This document shows positions 53,364 through 62,399 of a stretch of DNA of 64,000 nt, piece by piece. Origin of the DNA: Cellulomonas sp. KRMCY2 (lineage in GTDB: Bacteria > Actinomycetota > Actinomycetes > Actinomycetales > Cellulomonadaceae). The notes beneath the pieces are model-generated. The model saw nothing but the letters and a program-made list of their open reading frames with translations. It ran no database searches and had not been told where the DNA came from. The first letter of the stretch is position 1. Each line of letters starts with the position of its first letter. Where the stretch lies: positions 2,232,001 to 2,296,000 of the forward strand of contig NZ_JAGF01000001.1 of the NCBI RefSeq assembly GCF_000526515.1. Direction: 5' to 3'. A program made the position numbers and the translations under genes.

Positions 53364-54020
53364 ATGACGATGAACCGGACGTCCGGCGTCCCCCGTGTCC
53401 CGACGTTGCCGAAGGGTGAGCAGGTGGCGGCGTACGACACCTACCTCGAGGCGCAGCACGCCGTCGACCACCTCTCGGACAAGGCCTTCCCGGTCCAGCA
53501 CGTCACCATCGTCGGCACCGACCTGCGGATGGTCGAGCGGGTCACCGGGCGCCTGACCTACTCGCGGGTCGCCCTGGCCGGGCTCGCCTCCGGAGCCTGG
53601 TTCGGGCTCTTCGTCGGGCTGCTCCTGTCGCTCTTCGCCACCACCGATGCGGCCGCGCTGCCGATCCTGCCGGCGGTCGCGATCGGTGCCGCCTTCGGGA
53701 TCCTGTTCTCGGTGATCTCCTACGCGTTCGCCGGCGGCAGGCGGGACTTCACGTCGTCGAGCCAGATCGTCGCGTCGACCTACGCCCTGCTGTGCGGCTC
53801 CGAGCACGCGCACAAGGCGCGCGCGCTCCTGGCCGAGGCCGGCGGTCCTGGGCTCGGTCGCGCCGCGGTTCCGGCCGTCCCGGCCCAGCCTGCGCGACCG
53901 GCCACAGCCGCAGAGCTCCCGCAGCCCCCGGAGCCCGGTGTGCCGGCCCAGCCCGGTGACCGGACCGAACCCGGCCATCGGACCGGGCCGCCCGCGCCGC
54001 CGGCCGACCCGGGGGTCTGA
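53364..54020 (+). CDS. general stress protein 17M-like domain membrane protein
   Basis: 218 residues. AAYDTYLEAQHAVDHLSDKAFPVQHVTIVGTDLRMVERVTGRLTY matches the YflT/GSP17M N-terminal domain. Two hydrophobic helices follow (residues about 70-125), the GAWFGLFVGLLLSLF segment being typical. The C-terminal 60 residues are Pro/Ala-rich and disordered. ATG start seven bases after GAGAAT. Function of the family unknown. Confidence 0.8.
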   Translation: MTMNRTSGVPRVPTLPKGEQVAAYDTYLEAQHAVDHLSDKAFPVQHVTIVGTDLRMVERVTGRLTYSRVALAGLASGAWFGLFVGLLLSLFATTDAAALPILPAVAIGAAFGILFSVISYAFAGGRRDFTSSSQIVASTYALLCGSEHAHKARALLAEAGGPGLGRAAVPAVPAQPARPATAAELPQPPEPGVPAQPGDRTEPGHRTGPPAPPADPGV

Positions 54021-54044
54021 GCACCTGACACGGCTGCTTCCAAT

Positions 54045-54054
54045 GTGATATCAC
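54045..54054. promoter_or_regulatory. GTGATATCAC palindrome upstream of the SPFH gene
   Basis: Ten-base perfect palindrome in an AT-richer patch, 48 bp before the SPFH start and far from coding sequence. A GntR-type operator or promoter element is possible. Confidence 0.4.
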
Positions 54055-54102
54055 TTTGATCGCGGCGACCACGGTGGTCGCCGGATCGAGGAGGCAGCAA
54101 TC

Positions 54103-55038
54103 ATGACGTCCATCGTCGAACGTGACCCCACGCCCGCCGGACGACCGGTCGGCCACAGCGGGGTCGAGGTCGACATCCGCGAACGACCCGCCTGGCAGGC
54201 CAACGGCTTCGTCGGGGTGGGCGCCGCCCTCCTGCTCGCCGGGCTCGGCACCTGGGCGCTCATCCGCGCCGACGCCGACGGCACGGCCCTCATGGCCGTG
54301 CTCGGGACGCTCGCCTACCTCGCCATGGTCGTCATCGCCGGGTCGCTCGCGATCGTCCAGCCGGGCCGGACGAACGTCGTGCAGTTCTTCGGCCGCTACG
54401 TCGGCACCGTGCGCCGCGCAGGCCTGATCTGGGTCATCCCGTTGAGCACCCGCAAGTCGCTGTCGGTGCGGGTCCGCAACTTCGAGACCGCGCGGATGAA
54501 GGTCAACGACTCGACCGGCAACCCGGTGGAGATCGCCGCGATCGTCGTCTGGCAGGTCGCGGACACCGCGAAGGCCACGTTCGCCGTCGAGGCCTACGGC
54601 GAGTTCATCGCCGTCCAGGCCGAGTCCGCGGTCCGGCACGTCGCCGGCACCTACCCCTACGACGGGGCGGACGGCGAGCGCTCCCTGCGCGGGTCGACCG
54701 ACCAGGTCTCGCTCGAGCTGGCGCACGAGGTCGCCGAGCGGGTGGCCCTGGCCGGGCTCGAGATCGTCGAGGTCCGGATCAGCCACCTCGCGTACGCCCC
54801 CGAGATCGCCCAGGCCATGCTCCAGCGTCAGCAGGCCTCCGCGGTCATCGCGGCCAGGTCCCGGATCGTCGAGGGTGCGGTCGGGATGGTGCAGATGGCA
54901 CTGGAGCAGCTCGCGGCCCAGGGCGTCGTCGTGCTCGACGAGGAACGCAAGGCCGCGATGGTCTCCAACCTCCTGGTCGTGCTGTGCGGGGACTCACGCG
55001 CGACACCTGTCGTGAACACGGGCACCCTGTACCAGTGA
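54103..55038 (+). CDS. SPFH/band 7 (stomatin-like) membrane protein
   Basis: 311 residues. Two N-terminal hydrophobic helices (about 35-85), then the band 7 domain: NVVQFFGRYVGTVRRAGLIWVIP, RVRNFETARMKVNDSTGNPVEIAAIVVWQV, and the helix GLEIVEVRISHLAYAPEIAQAML. It probably assembles as a ring scaffold at the membrane. ATG with GGAGG nearby. Overlaps the small RHH gene's start by GTGA. Partner unknown. Confidence 0.9.
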   Translation: MTSIVERDPTPAGRPVGHSGVEVDIRERPAWQANGFVGVGAALLLAGLGTWALIRADADGTALMAVLGTLAYLAMVVIAGSLAIVQPGRTNVVQFFGRYVGTVRRAGLIWVIPLSTRKSLSVRVRNFETARMKVNDSTGNPVEIAAIVVWQVADTAKATFAVEAYGEFIAVQAESAVRHVAGTYPYDGADGERSLRGSTDQVSLELAHEVAERVALAGLEIVEVRISHLAYAPEIAQAMLQRQQASAVIAARSRIVEGAVGMVQMALEQLAAQGVVVLDEERKAAMVSNLLVVLCGDSRATPVVNTGTLYQ

Positions 55039-55238
55039 CATCCGGTCCTGCGGACGACCCCGGCCCCGTGGGGTCGTCCGGTGCCCGTGAGCGCAAGTCG
55101 ATGCTGCTGCGGCTCGACCCCGCGGTGCACGAGGCGCTGGCGCGCTGGGCAGCGGACGACCTGCGCAGCACCAACGCCCACGTGGAGTGGCTGCTGCGCC
55201 GAGCACTCGAGCAGGCCGGTCGACTACCGGGGCGCTGA
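55035..55238 (+). CDS. ribbon-helix-helix-type small DNA-binding protein
   Basis: 67 residues. KSMLLRLDPAVHEALARWAADDLRSTNAHVEWLLRRAL resembles Arc/HicB-like RHH proteins that bind DNA as dimers. GTG start overlaps the SPFH stop (GTGA), so it is coupled. No toxin gene follows, making an antitoxin role unlikely; regulation of, or joint work with, the SPFH gene is inferred. Confidence 0.72.
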   Translation: MTSGPADDPGPVGSSGARERKSMLLRLDPAVHEALARWAADDLRSTNAHVEWLLRRALEQAGRLPGR

Positions 55239-55271
55239 CCGTCCGGGCGTTCGTGACCCGGCCGGACCGGT

Positions 55272-55307
55272 GGCCGGCCTGCTGCGCCTCAGCGCAGGAG
55301 GCCGGCC
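55272..55307. terminator. long bidirectional hairpin at a convergent junction
   Basis: GGCCGGCCT/AGGCCGGCC and CTGCGC/GCGCAG arms, CTCA loop. The right arm overlaps the last codons of the aminopeptidase gene. It can terminate both converging transcripts. Confidence 0.75.
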
Positions 55308-56872
55308 ATCCAGGCCTCGACGTCCTCGGGTCGCCGGGGCAGGGCGGCGGACAGGTTCTCGTTGCCCTCGGCCGTGATCAGGACGTCGTCCTCGATGCGG
55401 ATGCCGATCCCGCGGTACTCCGGTGGCACGGCGAGGTCGTCGGCCTTGAAGTACAGGCCGGGCTCGATCGTGAAGACCATGCCCGGCTCCAGCACGGCGT
55501 CGAGGTACATCTCGCGCCGCGCCTGGGCGCAGTCGTGCACGTCGAGGCCCAGGTGGTGGCTCGTGCCGTGCACCATCCAGCGGCGGTGGAACTGCCCGTC
55601 GGGGTCGAGCGACTCCTGCGCCGTGCCCGGCAGCAGGCCCCACTCGGCCAGGCGTGCGGCGATCACCGCCATCGCGGCCGCGTGCACGTCGCGGAACCTG
55701 CTCCCGGGCCGGGCGACGGCGAACGCGGCGTCGGCGGCGTCGAGGACGGCGGTGTAGATCCGTCGCTGGACCTCGGTGAACGCACCGTCGACCGGCAGCG
55801 TCCTGGTGACGTCCGCGGTGTAGAGGGACTCGACCTCGACGCCGGCGTCGACCAGCACGAGGTCGCCGGCGCGCACCTGACCGTCGTTGCGGATCCAGTG
55901 CAGCGTCGTCGCGTGCTCGCCTGCGGCGGCGATCGTCTCGTACCCGACGGCGTTGCCCTCCTCGCGGGCCGTGCCGTCGAAGGCAGCCTCGATGACGCGC
56001 TCGCCGCGGGTGTGACCGGTGGCCCGGCCCAGGTTGCGCACCACACGCTCGAACCCGACGACTGTCGCCCCGACGGCCGCGCGCAGCTGGGCGACCTCGT
56101 GCTCGTCCTTGACCAGTCGCAGCTCGCTCAGCGCCTCGGCCAGCTCGGCGTCGGCCACGGCCCTCTGCGCGTCGGTCAGGTCCGAGTCGGCCCGCGCCGT
56201 CTCGACCGCCTCGGACGTCGCCGCGTCGGCATCCGGGACGATCCGCACCCGCACGCCCCCGGGGCCGACGTCCTTGGACAGGGCCGCCGCCAGCCCGTCG
56301 AGCGCGGCCGTGGTGATGCCGGTGAGCACGGCGAGGTCGTCGAGCGTCGGGCGGGCGCCGACCCAGAACTCGCCGTAGCGCGAGTCGGCGAAGAACTCCT
56401 CGGTGTCCCGGCCGGACATCGGCCGGAAGTACAGGACCGCCTCGTGGCCGTCGTCGACGGGGTGCAGCACCAGGACGGCGTCGGGCTCCTGGTCGGTACC
56501 GAGCCCGGTGAGGTGGGCGAAGGCGGAGTGCGGACGGAACCGGTAGTCCGTGTCGTTCGACCGCGTCACCAGGGGGCCGGCGGGGACCACGAGCCGCTCG
56601 CCCGGGAACATCTCCGAGATCCGGTCACGACGGGCTGCGGCGAACGGCGCCGCGGCGGCCGGACCGGCGTCGTGGGCCGGACGGTCGGCCCAGCGGTCGG
56701 CGATGAACGCCCGGAACGCGGCCGACGTCGGTCGCTGCGAGCGGTTCGAGCCGCGGTCGGCCAGCGCCTGCGCCGGCTGGGCGGCGGCGCCGGTCCCGGG
56801 CATCGGGGCGGTCCCGGTCGTCGTCGGTACCTGGTCGTCGGTGGTCCTGTCGATGGACCGGTCGTCTGCCAT
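55289..56872 (-). CDS. pepP: Xaa-Pro aminopeptidase (aminopeptidase P)
   Basis: Metallopeptidase removing the N-terminal residue before proline. 527 residues, pita-bread fold with an N-terminal creatinase-like domain preceded by about 50 disordered residues. Metal ligands are recognisable in LVLVDAGVEVESLYTADVTRT (two Asp), GTSHHLGLDVHD (His), FTIEPGLYF (Glu) and RIEDDVLIT (Glu). ATG at 56872 is used; another ATG nine bases upstream is equally possible. Divergent from the PHP gene. Confidence 0.93.
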   Translation of the reverse strand: MADDRSIDRTTDDQVPTTTGTAPMPGTGAAAQPAQALADRGSNRSQRPTSAAFRAFIADRWADRPAHDAGPAAAAPFAAARRDRISEMFPGERLVVPAGPLVTRSNDTDYRFRPHSAFAHLTGLGTDQEPDAVLVLHPVDDGHEAVLYFRPMSGRDTEEFFADSRYGEFWVGARPTLDDLAVLTGITTAALDGLAAALSKDVGPGGVRVRIVPDADAATSEAVETARADSDLTDAQRAVADAELAEALSELRLVKDEHEVAQLRAAVGATVVGFERVVRNLGRATGHTRGERVIEAAFDGTAREEGNAVGYETIAAAGEHATTLHWIRNDGQVRAGDLVLVDAGVEVESLYTADVTRTLPVDGAFTEVQRRIYTAVLDAADAAFAVARPGSRFRDVHAAAMAVIAARLAEWGLLPGTAQESLDPDGQFHRRWMVHGTSHHLGLDVHDCAQARREMYLDAVLEPGMVFTIEPGLYFKADDLAVPPEYRGIGIRIEDDVLITAEGNENLSAALPRRPEDVEAWMAGLLR

Positions 56873-56955
56873 GCCACCCATCGTCCCACCCGCCCGGACC
56901 GGTCCGCCCCGCAGGTCCGGGGGGACGGGACGCGGCGGAGCCCTACCCTGGGCGG

Positions 56956-57798
56956 GTGCGCATCGACCTCCACACCCACTCCGCGGCGTCGGACGGCACC
57001 GACGCACCCGCGGACGTGGTGGCCGAGGCGGCCCGGGCCGGCCTGGACGTCGTCGCGCTCACCGACCACGACACGACGCTCGGCTGGGACGAGGCGGCGG
57101 TGTCCGCCGGCCACCACGGCATCGCCCTCGTCCGGGGTGTCGAGATCTCCTGCCGGGCGGGCGGGACGAGCGTGCACCTGCTCGGCTACCTGCACGACCC
57201 GGCCGACCAGGAGCTCGTGGCCGAGCTCGACCGGACCCGACGCAGCCGCGTCGGACGTGCTCGGGCCATCGTCGAGCGCCTGGCCCTCGACTACGACCTG
57301 ACCTGGGACGACGTGCAGGCGCAGACCGTCACCGGAACGACTGTCGGTCGTCCGCACATCGCCGACGCGCTGGTGGCCAAGGGCATCGTCGCCGACCGGT
57401 CGGCGGCCTTCGTGTCGCTCCTGGCGGTGAGCTCGCCGTACTACGTGCACCACCACGCGCCGGACGTCGTCCGTGCGGTCGAGCTCGTGCGGGCGGCGGG
57501 CGGTGTCCCGGTGCTGGCGCACCCGGGCGCGATCGAGCGTGGGCAGGTGATCTCCGACCAGGTGATCCGGCGGATGGTCGATGCCGGCCTGGCCGGGCTC
57601 GAGGTGCACCACCGCGACCACGACGCCGCGCAGCGCGAGCGTCTCGCCGCCGTCGCAGCGGCGTCGGGCCTGCTCGTCACGGGTTCGAGCGACTACCACG
57701 GAGCAGGGAAGCCGAACGTGCTGGGAGAGAACGTGACATCCGTCGAGGCCTTCGAGGCGATCGAGTCGCAGGGCAGGCTGGCGGTGCTCCGACCATGA
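56956..57798 (+). CDS. PHP-domain phosphoesterase
   Basis: 280 residues. RIDLHTHSAASDGT opens the protein, with the metal-binding HxH, then VALTDHDT, GVEISCR, PVLAHPG and a C-terminal SSDYHG, the full PHP metal-ligand set. Likely hydrolyses a nucleoside phosphate such as 3',5'-bisphosphates or RNA oligos (YciV/TrpH-like). GTG start six bases after TACCCT, leaderless. Coupled to marC by ATGA. Confidence 0.9.
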   Translation: MRIDLHTHSAASDGTDAPADVVAEAARAGLDVVALTDHDTTLGWDEAAVSAGHHGIALVRGVEISCRAGGTSVHLLGYLHDPADQELVAELDRTRRSRVGRARAIVERLALDYDLTWDDVQAQTVTGTTVGRPHIADALVAKGIVADRSAAFVSLLAVSSPYYVHHHAPDVVRAVELVRAAGGVPVLAHPGAIERGQVISDQVIRRMVDAGLAGLEVHHRDHDAAQRERLAAVAAASGLLVTGSSDYHGAGKPNVLGENVTSVEAFEAIESQGRLAVLRP

Positions 57799-58415
57799 CC
57801 GCCCTCGTCGACGCCAGGTTCTTCGCCGAGGTCTTCATCACGCTGTTCGTGATCATGGACCCGCCCGGCACGGTGCCGGTCTTCCTCGGCCTGACCAGCA
57901 CGATGACCGGCCGGCAGCGCAACCGCGCGGCGCGGCAGGCGATCCTGGTGGCGTTCGGCGTGATCGTGTCGTTCGCGCTCTTCGGCCAGGAGCTGCTCAG
58001 CTACATGCACATCTCGCTGCCGGCGCTCCAGGCATCCGGTGGCCTGCTGCTGCTCCTGGTGGCGATGGAGCTGCTCACCGGCAAGATGGAGGAGCCCCAG
58101 CCGTCCGGGAACGCCGCGGTCAACGTGGCCCTCGTGCCGCTGGGTACGCCGCTGCTGGCCGGGCCCGGCGCGATCGTCGCGACCATGGTCTTCGTGCAGC
58201 GCGCCCACACGGCGGAGCACTGGATCTCCCTCGCGCTGGGCGTCATCGCCGTACACCTGACCCTGTGGTTCGCGATGCGCTTCGCGAACGTGATCCACAA
58301 GGTGCTCAAGGACAGCGGCACGACCCTGGTCACCCGGATCGCCGGGCTGCTGCTCGCAGCGATCGCGGTCCAGCTCGTCGGTGACGCGGTCCGTGCGTTC
58401 ATCGAGGCCGGCTGA
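57795..58415 (+). CDS. MarC-family integral membrane protein
   Basis: 206 residues, six predicted helices. FITLFVIMDPPGTVPVFLGLT and PLGTPLLAGPGAIVATMVF are the MarC-family halves with conserved PxG motifs. Function in antibiotic resistance was not confirmed for the family; it is regarded as an uncharacterised membrane protein. Start overlaps the PHP gene's stop. Confidence 0.92.
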   Translation: MTALVDARFFAEVFITLFVIMDPPGTVPVFLGLTSTMTGRQRNRAARQAILVAFGVIVSFALFGQELLSYMHISLPALQASGGLLLLLVAMELLTGKMEEPQPSGNAAVNVALVPLGTPLLAGPGAIVATMVFVQRAHTAEHWISLALGVIAVHLTLWFAMRFANVIHKVLKDSGTTLVTRIAGLLLAAIAVQLVGDAVRAFIEAG

Positions 58416-58504
58416 GCCACCGGACGACCGGGCCACCGGACGACCGAGCCGCCCCACCGGATCGGTGGAGCGGCTCGGTCGGTGCGTCGGTGCGTCGGTG
58501 CGTC
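58416..58504. repeat. 16-bp x2 and 8-bp x3 tandem repeats at a convergent junction
   Basis: GCCACCGGACGACCGG at 58416 and 58432 directly after the marC stop, then GGTGCGTC three times at 58481-58504, the last reaching into the helicase stop codon. Confidence 0.82.
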
Positions 58505-60278
58505 AGGCGTCGGTCGCGGTGGTGCCGCCGTCGGCGCCGGCCCCGCCCCGGGTGCGACGCCGGCTGCGTGACCGTCGCTTGCCGCCCTCGCCGGACGACG
58601 CACCCTCTGCTGGTGGGCCGGCCTGGCTCGTGGTCGGCTCGGACGACTGTGCGGTGCCGGCCGCACCGCGGGTGCGCTCGCCGGAGCGCTCGCCCCGACC
58701 GCCGCGCTCGTCGCGCGCGCCGCGGGCTCCCGAACCGCCGGCTCCGCCGCGGCCACCGCCGCCCCCGGATCCGCCGTGGCCGTGCTCGCCGTGGCCGCCG
58801 CCCGACCGGTGCCCGTCGCGGCCGGAGCCGTCGGGCCTCGGCGCTGCGCGCGTGGTGTGCTTGCCGGTCTCGCCGAGGTCCTCGAGCGACTCCGCGCTGA
58901 GCCCCGCGCGAACCTGCGCGGACCGCGGCAGGCGGCCCTTGGTGTTCTCGGGGATGTCCAGCTCGGTGAACAGGTGGGCCGAGTTCGAGTAGGTCTCGAC
59001 CGGCTCGGGGTAGCCGAGGTCGAGTGCCTTGTTGATCAGGCCCCAGCGCGGCATGTCGTCCCAGTCGACGAACGTCACGGCGGTACCCGTCTTGCCGGCG
59101 CGCCCGGTGCGCCCGGTGCGGTGCAGGTAGGTCTTCTCGTCCTCGGGGCACTGGTAGTTGACCACGTGCGTGACGTCGTCGACGTCGATGCCGCGAGCCG
59201 CCACATCGGTGGCGACGAGCACGTCGATCTTGCCGCTGCGGAAGGCCCGCAGGGCCTGCTCACGCGCACCCTGACCGAGGTCGCCGTGGATGGCGCCCGA
59301 CGCGAAGCCGCGCTCGGCGAGATCGTCGGCCACCTTGGCGCAGGTCCGCTTGGTCCGTGCGAAGACGATCGTCAGACCGCGGCCGCGTGCCTGCAGCATC
59401 CGGGCCAGCACCTCGACCTTGTCCATGGCGTGCGCGCGGTAGACGACCTGCTTGATCGCCTTGAGCGTCGCGCCGCCGTCGTCCGGGTCCTGCGCGCGGA
59501 TGTGCGTGGGCTGCGTCATGTACCGGCGGGCCATCGCCACGACGGCGCCCGGCATGGTCGCCGAGAACAGCATGGTCTGGCGGGACGCCGGTGTGCGGGA
59601 CAGCAGCTTCTCGACATCCGGCAGGAAGCCGAGGTCGAGCATCTCGTCGGCCTCGTCGAGCACGACGGTGCGTGCCCGGGACAGGTCGAGGAAGCCCTGG
59701 TTCATCAGGTCGATCATGCGGCCGGGGGTGCCGACGACGACCTCGACGCCACGGGCGAGCGCCTCGACCTGCGGCTCGTAGGCGCGGCCGCCGTAGACCT
59801 GCAGCACCCGGACACTGCGTCGCGTGGAGGCCGTGGCCAGGTCACCGGCGACCTGGACGGCGAGCTCGCGGGTCGGCACGACCACGAGCGCCTGCGGCTT
59901 GCCGGGCGCGGGCAGGGAGCTGAAGCCCTCCTCGTCAGGTGCGAGCACGCCGTTGAGCAGCGGGACCCCGAAGCCGAGGGTCTTGCCCGTGCCGGTCTTG
60001 GCCTGGCCGATGATGTCGTGGCCGGCCAGGGCGACCGGCAGCGTCATCGCCTGGATCGGGAACGGGTTGCTGATCCCCACGTCGGCCAGGGCCTGGACGA
60101 TCTCGGGGCGGATGTCGTAGTCGGCGAACGACGGGTCACGTGCCTGGATGGTCTGCGCATCGGCACTCGACGCGGCAGCGGACAGGTCCTGCGGCTCGGT
60201 CGGCTGCGACCTGGTGGCAGCGACGTCGATGGTCTCGTCGGTATCCGGCTGAGAGCCGGGATCGGTCGTGGTGGTCAT
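58503..60278 (-). CDS. DEAD-box RNA helicase
   Basis: 591 residues. Q motif FPIQAMTLP, motif I AKTGTGKT, Ia PTRELAVQV, II DEAD in VVLDEADEMLDLGF, III SAT, and VI HRTGRTGRAG are all present, so it is an active-looking helicase of the RhlE/CshA kind. The C-terminal 130 residues are Arg/Gly/Ser-rich for RNA contact. ATG has AGGTAGGA upstream. The 235-bp gap to the divergent gene includes a long leader; TAGGAT (complement of 60472-60477) may be its -10. Confidence 0.95.
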   Translation of the reverse strand: MTTTTDPGSQPDTDETIDVAATRSQPTEPQDLSAAASSADAQTIQARDPSFADYDIRPEIVQALADVGISNPFPIQAMTLPVALAGHDIIGQAKTGTGKTLGFGVPLLNGVLAPDEEGFSSLPAPGKPQALVVVPTRELAVQVAGDLATASTRRSVRVLQVYGGRAYEPQVEALARGVEVVVGTPGRMIDLMNQGFLDLSRARTVVLDEADEMLDLGFLPDVEKLLSRTPASRQTMLFSATMPGAVVAMARRYMTQPTHIRAQDPDDGGATLKAIKQVVYRAHAMDKVEVLARMLQARGRGLTIVFARTKRTCAKVADDLAERGFASGAIHGDLGQGAREQALRAFRSGKIDVLVATDVAARGIDVDDVTHVVNYQCPEDEKTYLHRTGRTGRAGKTGTAVTFVDWDDMPRWGLINKALDLGYPEPVETYSNSAHLFTELDIPENTKGRLPRSAQVRAGLSAESLEDLGETGKHTTRAAPRPDGSGRDGHRSGGGHGEHGHGGSGGGGGRGGAGGSGARGARDERGGRGERSGERTRGAAGTAQSSEPTTSQAGPPAEGASSGEGGKRRSRSRRRTRGGAGADGGTTATDA

Positions 60279-60513
60279 GTCCTACCTCGTAGGTCGGTCC
60301 CACGGGGCCACACGCATCGGCGCGACGAGAGCTTCGTCGCACCGGGAGCGGGCCGCGCCGCGGGCGAAGGCCGGCAGCCGATCGTGGAAGGCGCCGCCCG
60401 GGCGCTGGGCTCGAATGTGCCTGCGCGGGCGAGGATGTCGGGACGACCGGTCAACCGATGTACCCGCCCATCCTAACGGACCGCCGCCTGCGGACGGGCG
60501 ATAGCCTGGCCGG

Positions 60514-61245
60514 ATGACCAGTGCACCGCCGGCGGACCCTCTCGAGCACACCGCATCGGACGAGGTGACCGACGACGCGGACCTGACGCCGACCGCCCTC
60601 GGGCACAGCCTCGCGGTGCTCGGGATGATCGCGTTCAGCGAGCTCGCCACCTTCTCCCGCCTGGCCGCCGACGCGGCCGCAGCCCCGTCCCTCGACCAGC
60701 GGCTCGAGCTCTCCCGGCTCGCCGGGGTCGCGCTGGACCGGCTCAGTCGGGTCGGCGCACGGGTGGTCGAGCTGGGCGGGGAGCTCCAGCCCGTGATGGC
60801 CCCGTTCGCCGGGGTCCTGGTCGAGTTCGACCAGCGCACCGTTCCGAGCACGTGGGGGGAGCGGCTGCTCAAGGGCTACGTCGGCTACGGCGTGTCCGAC
60901 GACTTCGGCCGGATCATCGCGAAGGCGCTCGACCCGAGGACCGGCGACCTGGTGGCCACGGTGCTCTCCGACGACGGGCACTCGCGGTTCGTCGTCGAGT
61001 CGCTCGCCCAGGCAGCGACCGTCGACGCGACGCTCGCGTCACGACTGGCCCTGTGGGGACGGCGTCTGGTGGGCGAGGCGCTCGGCGTCGTGCAGGGCGT
61101 GATCGCCGACCACCCCGAGCTCGCCGACCTGCTCGACCTGGCGATGGCGGACGTGCCCGGGAACGGGGACGTCCAGCAGCGGTTGTTCGCGGAGCTGACC
61201 GCCGAGCACAGCCGCCGGATGGAGCGCCTCGGGCTGACACCCTGA
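60514..61245 (+). CDS. ferritin-like (MiaE_2-type) protein
   Basis: 243 residues, mostly helical. SLAVLGMIAFSELATFSRLAADA supplies the first helix with its Glu. The family resembles MiaE_2, putative tRNA-hydroxylase-like proteins of actinobacteria. Later helices show few of the expected metal-binding E-x-x-H pairs (DDGHSRFVVESLA is the best candidate), so hydroxylase activity is uncertain. ATG is six bases after TAGCCT, leaderless. Sits between the helicase and DUF3107 as in mycobacteria. Confidence 0.78.
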   Translation: MTSAPPADPLEHTASDEVTDDADLTPTALGHSLAVLGMIAFSELATFSRLAADAAAAPSLDQRLELSRLAGVALDRLSRVGARVVELGGELQPVMAPFAGVLVEFDQRTVPSTWGERLLKGYVGYGVSDDFGRIIAKALDPRTGDLVATVLSDDGHSRFVVESLAQAATVDATLASRLALWGRRLVGEALGVVQGVIADHPELADLLDLAMADVPGNGDVQQRLFAELTAEHSRRMERLGLTP

Positions 61246-61247
61246 GG

Positions 61248-61287
61248 CGTTCGCAGCCCGGCCGCGCCGTTCGCAGCCCAGCCGCGT
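61248..61287. repeat. 20-bp direct repeat, two copies
   Basis: CGTTCGCAGCCCGGCCGCGC and CGTTCGCAGCCCAGCCGCGT, two bases after the ferritin-like gene's stop, at the convergent junction with DUF3107. Confidence 0.85.
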
Positions 61288-61314
61288 CGAGGCCGGCCGC
61301 CGCCGACCCGGCCA

Positions 61315-61545
61315 TCAGATGTTGTGGAAGCCGACCTTGCGGGTCTCGTCCCCACCGATCTCGACGTAGCCCAGGGCGCTTGCCGGCACGATCACTCGGC
61401 GACCACGGGTGTCGGTGAGCTGCAGCGGCTCATCGTTCTCGATGGTCCTGGCCACGACCTTCGCGACCTCCTCGGAGGTCTGGTCGGTCTCCAGCACCAG
61501 CTCGCGTGCCACGTGCCGTACGCCGATCGTGATCTCCACGCCCAT
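61315..61545 (-). CDS. DUF3107 small protein
   Basis: 76 residues. GVEITIGVRHVARELVLETDQTSEEVAKVV and GRRVIVPASALGYVEIG match the actinobacterial DUF3107 family, of unknown function. ATG at 61545 is preferred because GGAGG lies just upstream; the GTG at 61554 is the longer alternative. Followed leftward by the repeat and convergent gene. Confidence 0.9.
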   Translation of the reverse strand: MGVEITIGVRHVARELVLETDQTSEEVAKVVARTIENDEPLQLTDTRGRRVIVPASALGYVEIGGDETRKVGFHNI

Positions 61546-61636
61546 CGCCTCCACAGCCTTGGTTCAGTTCGCCCATCCTAGGCAGGCCCGGAGCCGATCC
61601 GTGCCTCTGTCCGCCCAGGGCGGATCGCGTGCCGGA

Positions 61637-62308
61637 TCACGTGCCGGAACACTGCTCGGGAGCGTCGTCGCCGGGCTCCGGTCGGTCGCGGACCAGGCCG
61701 GCCACCCCGCGCCACGCGAGCTGGGTCACGAGCTCGACGGTCTCGTCCACCGCGACCCGCCGGCTCCGGTAGCGCGAGGTGGCCGCGACCCGTGCCATCC
61801 CGACCAGGGCCGTGCTGAGCAGCTCCGCATGCTCGGGCGGCAGGCCGGCGAGCTCGCGCAGGCCGCCGCAGATCGCCCGGGCCGCCTCGGCCGACGCCTG
61901 GTCGACGCGCAGCCGGACGTCGTTGTCGTGCGTCACGTCCGACTCGAAGAGCAGCGAGAAGGAGTCGCCGGCATCCTCGACGAACTCCACGTACGCGCGC
62001 ACGATGCCGCGCACGACGGCGCGACCGCCCTGCGGGTCGTCCGGGTCCGCCGCTGCCAGGGCGGCGCCGACGGCCGCGACGAGCGCCTCGCCCCGGTGGT
62101 CGACGACGGCGAGGTAGAGGTCGAGCTTCGACGGGAAGTGCCGGTAGAGGACCGGCTTGCTCACCTGCGCGCGCTCGGCGATGTCGTCCATCGAGACGTG
62201 GTGGAACCCCTCGCGCGCGAACAGGTCGAGGGCGACCGTGAGCACCTGGGCGCGGCGGGCGTCCCGCGCCATGCGGGGACTCCTGGGGCGCGGCGCGGTC
62301 TCGGTCAC
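61637..62308 (-). CDS. TetR/AcrR-family transcriptional regulator
   Basis: 223 residues. DARRAQVLTVALDLFAREGFHHVSMDDIAERAQVSKPVLYRHFPSKLDLYLAVVD is a textbook TetR DNA-binding domain. The C-terminal domain resembles regulators located beside DUF3107 in actinobacteria. GTG start is six bases after TAGCAT on the leftward strand, leaderless. Divergent from the DUF3152 gene across about 90 bp containing a short 11-bp duplication. Ligand unknown. Confidence 0.9.
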   Translation of the reverse strand: MTETAPRPRSPRMARDARRAQVLTVALDLFAREGFHHVSMDDIAERAQVSKPVLYRHFPSKLDLYLAVVDHRGEALVAAVGAALAAADPDDPQGGRAVVRGIVRAYVEFVEDAGDSFSLLFESDVTHDNDVRLRVDQASAEAARAICGGLRELAGLPPEHAELLSTALVGMARVAATSRYRSRRVAVDETVELVTQLAWRGVAGLVRDRPEPGDDAPEQCSGT

Positions 62309-62399
62309 GGATCGATGCTAGCCAGGTGCCGAGCAGGTCCAGAGCAGGTCCTGAGCACGACTGGCTGCTCCGGAGCGCGGTAGGTGCGACCATGGGTCG

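Noticed and set aside
55035-55238. RHH gene as an antitoxin
   Set aside because: No toxin-like gene is adjacent; it is coupled to the SPFH gene instead.
62331-62352. 11-bp duplication GAGCAGGTCC in the TetR/DUF3152 divergent gap as an operator
   Set aside because: Direct, not inverted, and at the position of neither promoter; more likely a small duplication.
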